Below, one piece after another: positions 37,073 through 44,831 of a stretch of 64,000 nt of DNA. Position 1 is the first letter of the stretch; each line of letters opens with the position of its first letter. Source of the stretch: JAICJR01 sp963848495 (GTDB lineage: Bacteria; Actinomycetota; Thermoleophilia; Solirubrobacterales; Thermoleophilaceae). The notes below the pieces were generated by a model that saw nothing but the letters and a program-made list of their open reading frames with translations, had not been told where the DNA came from and made no database searches. The stretch covers positions 434,001-498,000 of the forward strand of contig CAWKDV010000003.1 of the NCBI GenBank assembly GCA_963848495.1, given 5' to 3'. The translations under genes and the position numbers were made by a program.

Positions 37073-38539
37073 CTATCCGGCTTCGGAATACGCCGGCTCG
37101 CCCGCCGGCTCGCCGTGCGGCGCCATCGCGGGGGCCCGCTCCAGCACGAATACCGCGATCACTATCGACGCGACTACGAGCGCCGCGCCGATCAGGAACG
37201 CCAGGTGGTAGCCGCTCGTCAGCGCCGAGGCGGTGGAGTGGCCGCTGGCGAGCAGGTTGTTCGTGCGCGTGGCCGAGACGGTGGCCAGCACCGCGAGGCC
37301 GAGCGCGCCGCCCACCTGCGCCGAGGTGTTCACGAGCCCCGACGCGAGACCCGCGTCCTCGGCCGTGGCGCCGGACATCGCCAGGCCCATGAGCGCCGGG
37401 AATGAGACGCCGATGCCGCACGCCAGCACGATCATCACCGGGAAGACGTCGCGCCAGTAGTTGCCGTCGACCGGCGCGCGGGCGAACAGCAGGAGCCCGA
37501 CCGCGACCAGCGCCATGCCCGGCAGCAGCACGTTGCGGGCGCCGAAGCGCATGATCAGCCGCTCCGAATAGCGCAGCGACAGGATGCCCATCGTCACGGT
37601 GGCCGGCAGGAAGGCGAGGCCGATCTGCAGCGGGTCGTAGTGCAGGATGCGCTGGAGGTAGAGCGAGCCGAGGAAGAACAGGCCGAACATGCCCGCGACC
37701 GTGAGCGCCTGGATCAGGTTGGCGCCCGACACGTTGCGCGAGCGGAATATCCGCAGCGGGATCAGCGGATTGCGCGCCGTGGACTCGCGGACCAGGAAGG
37801 CCACCAGCAGCACCACCGACGCGGCGGCGAACACCAGCGTGCGAGTGGCCCCCCAGCCGTCCTCGGCCGCCGGCTTGACGATCGTGTAGACGCCGAGCAT
37901 CAGCGCGCCGGTGCTGAGCACCGCGCCCGGGATGTCCGCGCCCTCGCTGCCGAAGCCGATGCCCTTGTCGCGCTCGATCAGGCGGTTGGCCATCACGGCG
38001 GTGGCGATCCCGATCGGAATGTTGATGAAGAAGATCCAGTGCCAGTTGATCGACTGGGTGAGCAGGCCGCCCGCCAGGAGGCCCACAGAGCCGCCCGCGG
38101 AGGCGACGAAGCCGTAGACGCCGATCGCCTTGGCCTGCTCCCGCGGCTGCGGGAACATAGTCACGATCATCCCGAGGATCACCGCGGAGGTCATCGCGCC
38201 GCCGATGCCTTGCAGGAAGCGCGCGCCGACGAGCAGGCCCTGGCTCTGAGACAGGCCGCAGAGCGTCGAGGCCGCCACGAAGAGCGCGAGGCCGGACATG
38301 AACACGGTCTTGCGGCCGAGGATGTCGCCGAAGCGGCCGGCCAGCAGGAGCAGCCCGCCGAACGTGATCAGGTACGCGTTGACCACCCAGGCGAGGCTCG
38401 ACTGCGAGAAGCCGAGGTCGTTCTGGATCGACGGCAGCGCGACGTTCACCACGGTCACGTCGAGGACGATCATCAGCATCCCCACGCAGAGGACGTAGAG
38501 GGCGATCCAGCGGTTTCGGTCGGTTTGGGCGGCAGTCAT
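37073..38539 (-). CDS. MFS drug exporter, DHA2 family (14 membrane segments, EmrB/QacA-like)
   Basis: About 488 residues from ATG 38539, which has AGGAGG eight bases upstream; the in-frame upstream ATG is not needed. Fourteen hydrophobic segments fit the DHA2 topology. Motif A appears as GRFGDILGRKTVF, motif C as a Gly-rich segment 5 (GFVASAGGSVGLLAGG), and segment 1 has the acidic LDVTVVNVALP characteristic of EmrB/LfrA-type proton-coupled exporters. It probably exports a hydrophobic drug or lipid-like compound. No TetR-type regulator is adjacent. Confidence 0.92.
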   Translation of the reverse strand: MTAAQTDRNRWIALYVLCVGMLMIVLDVTVVNVALPSIQNDLGFSQSSLAWVVNAYLITFGGLLLLAGRFGDILGRKTVFMSGLALFVAASTLCGLSQSQGLLVGARFLQGIGGAMTSAVILGMIVTMFPQPREQAKAIGVYGFVASAGGSVGLLAGGLLTQSINWHWIFFINIPIGIATAVMANRLIERDKGIGFGSEGADIPGAVLSTGALMLGVYTIVKPAAEDGWGATRTLVFAAASVVLLVAFLVRESTARNPLIPLRIFRSRNVSGANLIQALTVAGMFGLFFLGSLYLQRILHYDPLQIGLAFLPATVTMGILSLRYSERLIMRFGARNVLLPGMALVAVGLLLFARAPVDGNYWRDVFPVMIVLACGIGVSFPALMGLAMSGATAEDAGLASGLVNTSAQVGGALGLAVLATVSATRTNNLLASGHSTASALTSGYHLAFLIGAALVVASIVIAVFVLERAPAMAPHGEPAGEPAYSEAG

Positions 38540-38597
38540 GTGTTCGGCCTCCTCTTTTCTCAAGGTCTGGGGAAGAGACCGGAGGGAGGGGCGGAAT

Positions 38598-39188
38598 TCA
38601 TCGCGAGCCGAGCCAGGATTGCAAAAAGCCCGCCACCGCTTCCTCCACGGCGGCGCCGTTTCGCAGCGAGTGCGTGCCCGGCACGCGCACGACCGTGCGC
38701 CCTGGACCGTCGGGCGGCATCCCGAAGGGATCGCTCTCGCCCTGCACGACCAGCACCGGCACGGTCACCGCCTCGAGCTCGTCGAGCCGGCTCTTCTCGG
38801 GCTTGCCGGGCGGGTGCACTGGGAACGCCAGGCAGATCACCCCCCCGGCGCCCACCGCGGCCGACGTGCGGCAGGCCACGCGCGCGCCCGCCGAGCGGCC
38901 GCCCACCACGAGCGGCAGCTCGCCGAACGGCAGCTGTCCGAGCACCGCGACCCAGGCCGCGTCGAGCTGGGCCGCCGGCGCAGGCGAGCGCCGCCCGGCC
39001 ACTCGGTAGGGCTGCTCCACGAGCGCCACGCTGACCTCTGCGCCGAGCGCGGCCTTGGTGGCCGCCATCAGGTCCGGCGAGCTCACGCCGCCGCCGGCGC
39101 CGTGGCCAAGGACCAGCGCCGCGCGTGGGCGATCGACCTCCTGAATCTGCGCCCGTGCGGGGCCGTGCGGTGTCTCGAACTCGAGGAT
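38598..39188 (-). CDS. Alpha/beta-hydrolase (KANL3/Tex30 or dienelactone-hydrolase-like), start codon unclear
   Basis: About 196 residues. It reads as a small alpha/beta hydrolase: first strand and turn ALVLGHGAGGG, nucleophile elbow GGRSAGARVA, Asp region VLVVQGESDPFG and the catalytic His in VPGTHSLRNG. Sequence similarity to a hydrolase seems to begin at ILEFETPHGPA (39188), but no ATG, GTG or TTG lies between there and the upstream gene's stop. The next in-frame ATG (39320) would overlap the upstream gene by over 100 bases. Initiation at ATC/CTC, or a small 5' lesion, is possible. Confidence 0.7.
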   Translation of the reverse strand: MLEFETPHGPARAQIQEVDRPRAALVLGHGAGGGVSSPDLMAATKAALGAEVSVALVEQPYRVAGRRSPAPAAQLDAAWVAVLGQLPFGELPLVVGGRSAGARVACRTSAAVGAGGVICLAFPVHPPGKPEKSRLDELEAVTVPVLVVQGESDPFGMPPDGPGRTVVRVPGTHSLRNGAAVEEAVAGFLQSWLGSR

Positions 39189-39198
39189 GCGCCGGAGA

Positions 39199-39220
39199 CT
39201 AGGACACCCTGGTGTCCTAG
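39199..39220. repeat. Perfect 10-bp-arm palindrome at a gene junction
   Basis: CTAGGACACC (39199-39208) and GGTGTCCTAG (39211-39220) form perfect arms around two bases. The right arm contains the stop codon of the SDR-like reductase gene and the left arm lies just before the hydrolase coding region. It could be an operator, a short hairpin or a processing site. Confidence 0.7.
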
Positions 39221-40305
39221 ACGCGGTGCGCCGGCACGAGCGCGGGATCGTCCTCGTGCTCGCGGAAGAAGCGCACGATGGCGCCCACGTACTCCTCGAA
39301 GCGCGGGCAGCGCTGCCCATGGCGGGCGAGCAGCTCGTCGGCGCGGCGGGTGTCGAAGCGCACCGGGTGGTTCAGGTAGCGGATGCCCTCGCGCGGCGCC
39401 CCGCCGAACATGTCGCGCACCTTCTGGTTGCGGAGCGCGTTCTCGATCACCCTCGGCGGCACCCGGTAGCGCGGCTTGCGGCCGGCGTACTCCTGGCTGA
39501 ACAGCTCCCCCACGTGCGCCGCACTGACCGGCGCGGGGTCCACGAGGTGGACCGTCTCCCCCACCGCCGCGGGGTCTGAGGAGAGCGTCACGATCGACTC
39601 GACGATGAAGTCCACCGGCACGCAGTTCATCGACGCCTCGGAGCGCCCGAACTGGACGATCGGCGTGCCGTCCTTGACCGAGCGGGCGATGGTGCGCAGC
39701 ATGTAATAGGGGCCGTCGAACTTCTGCGTCTCTCCGGTCCGCGAGTCGCCCACCACGATCGCCGGGCGGTAGATGGTCGTCGGCACCTTGTCGAGCTCCT
39801 CGCGCACCCACAGCTCGGCCTGGAACTTGGTCGACTCGTAGTGGTTCTTGAAGCCCTGGCCGAGCACCAACTCGTGCTCGTAGACCACGCCGGTGCGGTC
39901 GCCCGCCACGTACGCGGTGCTGACGTAGTTCAGGCGGGTCAGCCGATCGCAGCGCGCGCAGAGCTCGAGCACGTTGCCGGTGCCCTCGACGTTCACGCGC
40001 TGGGCCAGCTCGAGCGGCACCGCCAGGTCGTAGATCGCGGCGAGGTGGTGCGCGCTCGTGACCTCCTTCGTGAGGCGGTCGTAGGTGTCCTCGTCGAGCC
40101 CGAGGCGGCGGTGCCCGATGTCGCCGGGCAGGATCTCGATGCGCTCGGCGGCGATCTCGTCAGCCGCCGCGCGCGCCTGCTGGGCGAAGCGCGGCTCGAC
40201 GAGCGCGGCGATGCGCGCGTCGGGGTCGGTCTCGAGCAGACGCCTTACGAGGCGCTTGCCGATGAAGCCCGGAAAGCCGGTGAAGAAGACGAGTCGGTCC
40301 GCCAC
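39217..40305 (-). CDS. NAD(P)-dependent extended SDR, thioester-reductase/male-sterility type
   Basis: The 362-residue protein has a Rossmann motif TGFPGFIG (9-16), active-site Ser/Thr in NYVSTAYVAGD and the YESTK catalytic pair. The overall layout (NAD_binding_4) matches fatty-acyl-CoA or carboxylic acid reductase domains and related enzymes. The GTG start at 40305 has a TACACT box nine bases upstream. Reduction of an acyl thioester is possible in view of the wax-ester synthase nearby, but no thiolation domain is attached. Confidence 0.82.
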   Translation of the reverse strand: MADRLVFFTGFPGFIGKRLVRRLLETDPDARIAALVEPRFAQQARAAADEIAAERIEILPGDIGHRRLGLDEDTYDRLTKEVTSAHHLAAIYDLAVPLELAQRVNVEGTGNVLELCARCDRLTRLNYVSTAYVAGDRTGVVYEHELVLGQGFKNHYESTKFQAELWVREELDKVPTTIYRPAIVVGDSRTGETQKFDGPYYMLRTIARSVKDGTPIVQFGRSEASMNCVPVDFIVESIVTLSSDPAAVGETVHLVDPAPVSAAHVGELFSQEYAGRKPRYRVPPRVIENALRNQKVRDMFGGAPREGIRYLNHPVRFDTRRADELLARHGQRCPRFEEYVGAIVRFFREHEDDPALVPAHRV

Positions 40306-40314
40306 GGGGGCGGC

Positions 40315-40320
40315 AGTGTA
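40315..40320 (-). promoter_or_regulatory. Candidate -10 box TACACT of the SDR-like reductase gene
   Basis: TACACT on the minus strand is nine bases before the GTG start at 40305, giving a very short or absent leader. Confidence 0.4.
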
Positions 40321-40338
40321 GTCGGTGGTGGAGCTGGG

Positions 40339-40779
40339 CTAGCGGCCGTCGCTGATCGCGCGCCGGGCCGCGGCCTCGCTCGGATAGCCGAAGGCCGAGA
40401 CGATGCGGGCCCCACGCACCCGGAAGACCCAGGCCACGCTGGCGGCGAAGCGCCCAGCCATCCGGCCCCGCTCGGAGACCACGCCGGCGGCCAGCACGAG
40501 CTCGTCGCTGATCCGCTCGATCGTCCGCGGCACGGCCAGCGGCTCGGCGCGCGAGCGGTCCATCCCATCCATCCAGAGCTCGATCGCCCGATGGCCGTGA
40601 CCGGTCGGCGCGGTCAGGCCCAGCGCCGTGACCGGGCGGAACTCGAGCTCGGGGTCGAGGAGGTCGAGCAGCTCCGTGACGTTGCGCGCCCGAAAGGCCT
40701 CGAACGAGCGTCTGACGATCTCCTCGGGCGCAGCCGTCAACCGCGTCAGGACGCGGCCTGGATTCGCGTCACTCCTCAC
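40339..40779 (-). CDS. SnoaL/NTF2-like protein
   Basis: The 146-residue protein opens with the helix EEIVRRSFEAFRARNVTELLDLLDPELEFRPV, diagnostic of the NTF2-like cone fold. The hydrophobic pocket strands follow. The GTG start at 40779 has GAGGAGG seven bases upstream. Members range from polyketide cyclases to binding proteins, so the function here is open. Confidence 0.8.
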   Translation of the reverse strand: MRSDANPGRVLTRLTAAPEEIVRRSFEAFRARNVTELLDLLDPELEFRPVTALGLTAPTGHGHRAIELWMDGMDRSRAEPLAVPRTIERISDELVLAAGVVSERGRMAGRFAASVAWVFRVRGARIVSAFGYPSEAAARRAISDGR

Positions 40780-40918
40780 CCTCGCCTCCTCTGCCGTGCG
40801 GGCCTGGAGAGTCCCTTCGCTCTCCGTCCCGGTTCCGGCGACACATCACCTTACAACTCGGCACCCGCGCCCTGGTTGGGTGGTGAGGCGGGCTTCCCAG
40901 GCTCCTCTTATGAATCTC
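40780..40918. other. Intergenic region, 139 bp, no gene seen
   Basis: This region lies between the stop of the HesB-like gene and the start of the NTF2-like gene, both on the minus strand. It contains CT-rich runs and the ribosome-binding site of the NTF2-like gene. No hairpin as strong as those elsewhere in the window was seen. Confidence 0.4.
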
Positions 40919-41215
40919 TCAGGCGCCCGGCTCGACGGTGAAGTGCACCTCGTCGCCGTTCAGCTCGGCGTCGAGCATCTTGTCCTCGAGCAGCGGCACC
41001 ACGTCGGGCTCGAGGAAGACCTGCACGCCGCGCTCCTCAACCACCTCGTCCCCATCGCTGGGCTCGGGGGCGGGGTAGAAGTCGAACACGGCGATCGGCC
41101 CGCTGCCGTTCGTCGTCGCCTGCGGCAACGTGGTGATGCGGACTCCCGCGCTTCCCGGCACCGAGAGCGTGATCACGCTGATCGCCTCGGCCGCGGCGGA
41201 TGTTATGTGGAGCAA
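40919..41215 (-). CDS. HesB/IscA-like fold protein without cysteines
   Basis: The 98-residue protein starts at TTG 41215 with AAAGGTG upstream. The opening LHITSAAAEAI and the pattern of beta strands (GVRITTL, IAVFDFYPAP, GVQVFLEPDV, LDAELNG) follow A-type Fe-S carrier proteins. None of the three conserved cysteines is present and the protein has no cysteine at all, so it cannot bind a cluster in the usual way. It may be a scaffold-derived protein of other function. Confidence 0.6.
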   Translation of the reverse strand: MLHITSAAAEAISVITLSVPGSAGVRITTLPQATTNGSGPIAVFDFYPAPEPSDGDEVVEERGVQVFLEPDVVPLLEDKMLDAELNGDEVHFTVEPGA

Positions 41216-41391
41216 CGGGGCACCTTTCGTGTCTTGACGTACCCGTCCCCCCGCGCCGAAAACCCCGCCTCTGAGACCCCGGCTTCCCCTCTGCGCAACA
41301 CTTTGTGGGGGAGCCTTGGCAACGGGTAACGAGGGCTCGTTCCGGGCATCCACTGCCGCAGGGCCGAAACCGCTTGTCCCAAGGAGCCGCG

Positions 41392-41907
41392 ATGTCTTGT
41401 ATCAGTCATCAGACCGTCCGTCTCTCGAGGGGTCGTCACCAGGGTCCGGACCAGGGAGCGTGCGTCATGGAGCTCGCCTCGATGCTGGCCGGCGAGCCGT
41501 TCAGCGACCACCCGGGTTCAGCCTGTCCTGTGATTGGCGCCTTCCTGCGCGCCTACAACGACGGCCTCCCCGACGACCGCCGCCAGGACCTCTACGAGTA
41601 CGCCGCCAAGGTGGTCGGCAGCGCGTCGAGCCGCCGGGTGAGGCGCACGCGTGCGCGCATGTGCCTCGAGTGGTTCGCCGAGCAGACGCCCGGCCGCCGC
41701 CGCCCGTCCCGGATGTCGCTGCTGCTCGCCGGCTGGTCGCTCGGCTCGGTGGGGCGCGCCGCCGCCCGGGCCGCGCGCTCGAGCGCCGAGTCGCACCAGA
41801 GCGCGCTGCTGCTGATCGACCGGCTGATCGAGATCGGCCGCCCGGCCGGCTGGGTGTCGGTCGACTCGGCGGCCCTGCGTGAGGCGCCGCTCGAGCCGCT
41901 GCGCTGA
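41392..41907 (+). CDS. Conserved hypothetical protein
   Basis: The 171-residue protein starts at ATG 41392 with AAGGAG seven bases upstream; ATG 41467 is an alternative that begins at MELASMLAGE. Helical throughout, with ACPVIGAFLRAYNDGLPDDRRQDLY and an Arg-rich middle. No known motif is recognised. It is divergent from the HesB-like gene across a 176-bp region. Confidence 0.6.
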   Translation: MSCISHQTVRLSRGRHQGPDQGACVMELASMLAGEPFSDHPGSACPVIGAFLRAYNDGLPDDRRQDLYEYAAKVVGSASSRRVRRTRARMCLEWFAEQTPGRRRPSRMSLLLAGWSLGSVGRAAARAARSSAESHQSALLLIDRLIEIGRPAGWVSVDSAALREAPLEPLR

Positions 41908-41938
41908 GACCGAGCCGGCGAGCGGCCGGTGAGCGCCG

Positions 41939-41944
41939 TAGGAT
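41939..41944 (+). promoter_or_regulatory. Candidate -10 box TAGGAT of the ABC permease gene
   Basis: TAGGAT lies eight bases before the ATG at 41953; no Shine-Dalgarno sequence is present. Confidence 0.4.
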
Positions 41945-41952
41945 CGGGCCAC

Positions 41953-43056
41953 ATGAGTGGCCTGATCGTCGCCAGCCTGCGCCGTCGCCTGGCGCGCACG
42001 CTGCTCACGGCCATGGGCATCGGGGTGGGCGTCGCCGCGATCGTTTCGCTGATCGCGCTCGGTGACGGCCTCAAGCAGACGGCCAGCGGCTTCATCCACC
42101 TCGGCCAGGCGGACGTCGGGCTGTTCCAGAAGGGAGTCTCCGACCCCACCGCGTCGGTGCTCCCCACCTCGATGGCCGGACAGCTCGAGAAGCAGCCCGG
42201 GGTCGCCGAGGCCGCGCCGATTCAGCTCCTGATCGAGGTGATCCCGCACCAGCCGTCGGCGATCGTGTTCGGCATCGACCCGGCCACCTTCGCCGGCCAG
42301 CGCCTGGTGGTCGTGCAGGGGCGGCGGCCGACGGCGCCGGGCGAGACGCTCGTGGGCGACCAGTTCGCCCATCAGGCCCACATCCAGACGGGTTCGCAGC
42401 TGAAGATCAAGGGCCGCCCCTACCGCGTGACCGGCATCTTCCACTCGGGCGTGACGTTCGAGGACACCGGCGCGGTGATCGGCCTGCCCGCCGCCCAGGC
42501 GATCGCCGGCCATCCGGGCGGCGCCACCACGATCGCCGTCGCGCTGCAGCGGAACGCCAAGGCCGGCCCCACCACCAAGGCGATCGAGCGCCGCTTCCCC
42601 GGCACGGTGGCGATCAACGACCCCGGCGAGGCCGCGCGGGCCGACGCCAACAGCCTGCTGGTGAGCAAGGCCGTGCTGGTGATAGTGGTGCTGGCGCTCG
42701 CGCTCGGAGGGATCGGCGTGACCAACACAATGGCGATGGCCGTGCTCGAACGCGAGGGCGAGCTGGCGCTCATGTCGGCCGTGGGTTGGAGCCCGAGCCG
42801 CGTGGCGGCGCTGATCCTCGGCGAGGGCGTGGCCGTGAGCCTGCTCGGGGCGGGCATCGGCCTCGCGCTGGGCCTGGCGGGCGCGCAGATCGCGGTGAGC
42901 GCGCTGTCGGCGGAGGCCTTCGTCTCGCCGCACATCACTGCGTGGGGCCTCGGGCGCGGAGCGCTGGTGGGGGTGGCAATTGGAGTGCTCGGAGGTTTGT
43001 ATCCGGCTTGGCGTGTTACAAGGCTCCAGCCGGCTGAGTCCTTGGCACGGGCTTAG
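41953..43056 (+). CDS. ABC transporter permease, MacB/FtsX type
   Basis: The 367-residue protein has one N-terminal membrane segment (LTAMGIGVGVAAIVSLIAL), a large extracytoplasmic MacB-periplasmic-core domain (about 35-235) and three C-terminal segments of the FtsX fold, including the conserved LEREGELALMSAVGWSPSRV. Such permeases usually pair with a LolD/MacB-type ATPase to move lipoproteins, lipids or toxins without full translocation. The likely ATPase gene is adjacent but convergent, not in the same operon. Confidence 0.9.
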   Translation: MSGLIVASLRRRLARTLLTAMGIGVGVAAIVSLIALGDGLKQTASGFIHLGQADVGLFQKGVSDPTASVLPTSMAGQLEKQPGVAEAAPIQLLIEVIPHQPSAIVFGIDPATFAGQRLVVVQGRRPTAPGETLVGDQFAHQAHIQTGSQLKIKGRPYRVTGIFHSGVTFEDTGAVIGLPAAQAIAGHPGGATTIAVALQRNAKAGPTTKAIERRFPGTVAINDPGEAARADANSLLVSKAVLVIVVLALALGGIGVTNTMAMAVLEREGELALMSAVGWSPSRVAALILGEGVAVSLLGAGIGLALGLAGAQIAVSALSAEAFVSPHITAWGLGRGALVGVAIGVLGGLYPAWRVTRLQPAESLARA

Positions 43057-43132
43057 CGGACTGCGGACTACGGACTGCGGACTGCGGGAAAGACGCCGTT
43101 ATCCGCAGTCTGCAGTCTGCAGTCCGCAGTCG
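43057..43132. repeat. Mirrored heptad array filling the ABC permease/ATPase gap
   Basis: Four GCGGACT-type units (43056-43083) and a partial fifth are followed after about 15 bases by four inverted units (AGTCTGC, AGTCTGC, AGTCCGC, AGTC). The arms pair over about 29 bases with three mismatches. The array starts at the last base of the permease stop codon and ends one base before the ATPase stop, so the whole convergent gap is this hairpin. A bidirectional terminator role is likely. Confidence 0.8.
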
Positions 43133-43831
43133 TCACGCGGTAATCCGACCATCCGTCATCCTGACCGTCCGGTCGGCATGGCTCCCCACCTCGGGGTCGT
43201 AGCTCACCACGAGCATCGTCATCCCGTAGCGCTCGCGCAAGCTCGCCAGCAGGTCGAGCACGCGCAGGCTGCTCTTCGAGTCGAGCGCGCCAGTGGGCTC
43301 GTCCGCCAGCAGGAGGCGCGGCCGGTTGGCCAGCGCGCGGGCCATCGCCACCCGCTGGCGCTCGCCGCCCGAGAGCTGCGAGGGCAGGTGGTCGATGCGC
43401 TCGGCCAGGCCGACCTCGGCCAGCAGCTCGCGCGCTCGCTCGCGCCGCTCGCGGCGGCCGACGCCCGCCCCGATCAGCGGCACCTCCACGTTGCCGCCGG
43501 CCGTGAGCATCGGCAGCAGGTGGTGGAGCTGGAACACGAAGCCGATCGTGGTGCGGCGGTAGACGGCGGTCGACTCGAGCCGCGCGATCGACCGGCCGTC
43601 GATCTCGATCGAGCCCGAGTCGGGCTGCTGGAGGCTGCCGATCATGTTGAGCAGCGTGCTCTTGCCGCAGCCCGACGGGCCGGTGAGCGCGACGAACTCG
43701 CCCGGCGCGAGCCGCAGCGAGGCCTCCCTCACGGCGGTGACTCGGCCGAAGGTCTTCGACACGCGCTCGACCAGCACGTCGGCGCCGCCAGTCGCAGCTT
43801 CGGCGATCTCCGCTGCCCGTGCCTCCAGCAC
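43133..43831 (-). CDS. ABC transporter ATP-binding protein, MacB/LolD type, with Tyr at the switch-His position
   Basis: The 232-residue protein from GTG 43831 has Walker A GPSGCGKST (51-59), Q-loop Q101, signature LSGGE (153-157), Walker B LLLADE (173-178) and D-loop ALDS. The H-loop, normally VTHDPE, reads VVSYDPE, so the switch histidine is tyrosine (Y211). It should still bind ATP, but hydrolysis may be altered. It probably serves the neighbouring permease. Confidence 0.9.
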   Translation of the reverse strand: MLEARAAEIAEAATGGADVLVERVSKTFGRVTAVREASLRLAPGEFVALTGPSGCGKSTLLNMIGSLQQPDSGSIEIDGRSIARLESTAVYRRTTIGFVFQLHHLLPMLTAGGNVEVPLIGAGVGRRERRERARELLAEVGLAERIDHLPSQLSGGERQRVAMARALANRPRLLLADEPTGALDSKSSLRVLDLLASLRERYGMTMLVVSYDPEVGSHADRTVRMTDGRITA

Positions 43832-43838
43832 GAGTGAG

Positions 43839-43844
43839 ATCCTA
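43839..43844 (-). promoter_or_regulatory. Candidate -10 box TAGGAT of the ABC ATPase gene, within a CCTAGG palindrome
   Basis: TAGGAT on the minus strand is seven bases before the GTG at 43831. The divergent kinase gene begins at 43851, so the whole divergent spacing is 19 bases and the box is shared with its upstream region. Confidence 0.4.
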
Positions 43845-43850
43845 GGCGCG

Positions 43851-44831
43851 ATGACGGTCAGCGAGCCAGCCGGTGGACCCGCCCGCACGCCGCGCGTGAC
43901 GGTGTTCGGCCCGCACCCGCTGCTCACGGTCACGATCGAGGCGCGCGAGGAGGGCCGCGACGAGGTCCACCTCCACGCGGGCGGCCAGGGCGTATGGGTG
44001 AGCAGGATGGCCGGCGAGCTGGGCGCCCATCCGATCCTCTGCGGGCTGGTCGGCGGCGAGACGGGCGCCGTGCTCGAGCCCCTGCTCGAGGGGCTGCCGG
44101 GCGAGCGGCGCAGCGTGCGCGCGGCCTCGCCCTGCGGCTGTTACGTGCAGGACCGCCGCAGCGGTGAGCGCGTGCTGCTGTCGGGTTCCTGGAGCGACCC
44201 GCCCTCGCGCCACGAGCTGGACGACCTCTTCTCGCTCACCACGGCCGCGGCGCTCGACAGCGACGTGCTGGTGATCTGCAACCCGTTCCCCAACGATTCA
44301 CTGCCGCTCGAGGTGTACGGCAACCTGGTCGAGGACGTGCGCTCGAACGGCACGCCGGTGCTGATCGACCTGTCGTCGCCGCGCCTCAACAGCGCGCTTG
44401 AGGGCCGGCCCGACCTGGTGAAGGTGAACGACTGGGAGCTGGCGGGCTACGTCTACGGACCAATCGCCGAGCCGGAGCAGCTGCGCGCCGCGGCCGAGCG
44501 GGTGCGCGACGCCGGCGCGGGCATCGTGCTGGTCACACGCGGCGGCGAGCCGGCCTTCGTGCTCAACGGGGACGAGGCGTTCGAGCTGGTGCCGCCGCGC
44601 TTCGAGCGCGGCTCACGCGAGGGCTGCGGCGACTCCATGATGGGCGGCATGGCGGCCGCCTGGGCGGCCGGACGCGACTGGCGTGAGGCGCTCATCCAGG
44701 GCGCGGCCGCGGGCGCCGCGAACTTCCTGCGCCACGGCCTGGGCACCGGCAGCCGCGCGGTGGTCGAGGAGCTCGTGCCGCAGGTGGAGCTGAGACCGAT
44801 CACCGATCACCGATCACCGATCACCGACTAG
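43851..44831 (+). CDS. PfkB-family carbohydrate kinase
   Basis: The 326-residue protein has the ribokinase-like fold: an N-terminal Gly region (HAGGQGVWVSRMAGELG), the nucleotide-site DLVKVNDWEL and the catalytic anion hole with Asp in EGCGDSMMGG (usually GAGD). The substrate lid resembles 1-phosphofructokinase/tagatose-6-phosphate kinase more than ribokinase. The last twelve residues (RPITDHRSPITD) are encoded by a heptad repeat array and are probably not functional. Its stop overlaps the stop of the convergent phosphatase gene. Confidence 0.82.
   Translation: MTVSEPAGGPARTPRVTVFGPHPLLTVTIEAREEGRDEVHLHAGGQGVWVSRMAGELGAHPILCGLVGGETGAVLEPLLEGLPGERRSVRAASPCGCYVQDRRSGERVLLSGSWSDPPSRHELDDLFSLTTAAALDSDVLVICNPFPNDSLPLEVYGNLVEDVRSNGTPVLIDLSSPRLNSALEGRPDLVKVNDWELAGYVYGPIAEPEQLRAAAERVRDAGAGIVLVTRGGEPAFVLNGDEAFELVPPRFERGSREGCGDSMMGGMAAAWAAGRDWREALIQGAAAGAANFLRHGLGTGSRAVVEELVPQVELRPITDHRSPITD
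44795..44829. repeat. Heptad repeat array (ACCGATC units) in the 3' end of the kinase gene
   Basis: Four perfect ACCGATC units (44795-44822) and a partial fifth run into the shared CTAG of the two convergent stop codons. The unit is the same word family as GATCACn at 32141. Here it is translated in the kinase frame and no separate inverted arm is present. Confidence 0.75.

Noticed and set aside
43057..43132. Possible CRISPR array
   Set aside because: Units are 7 bp without spacers, units invert halfway, and no cas genes are present.
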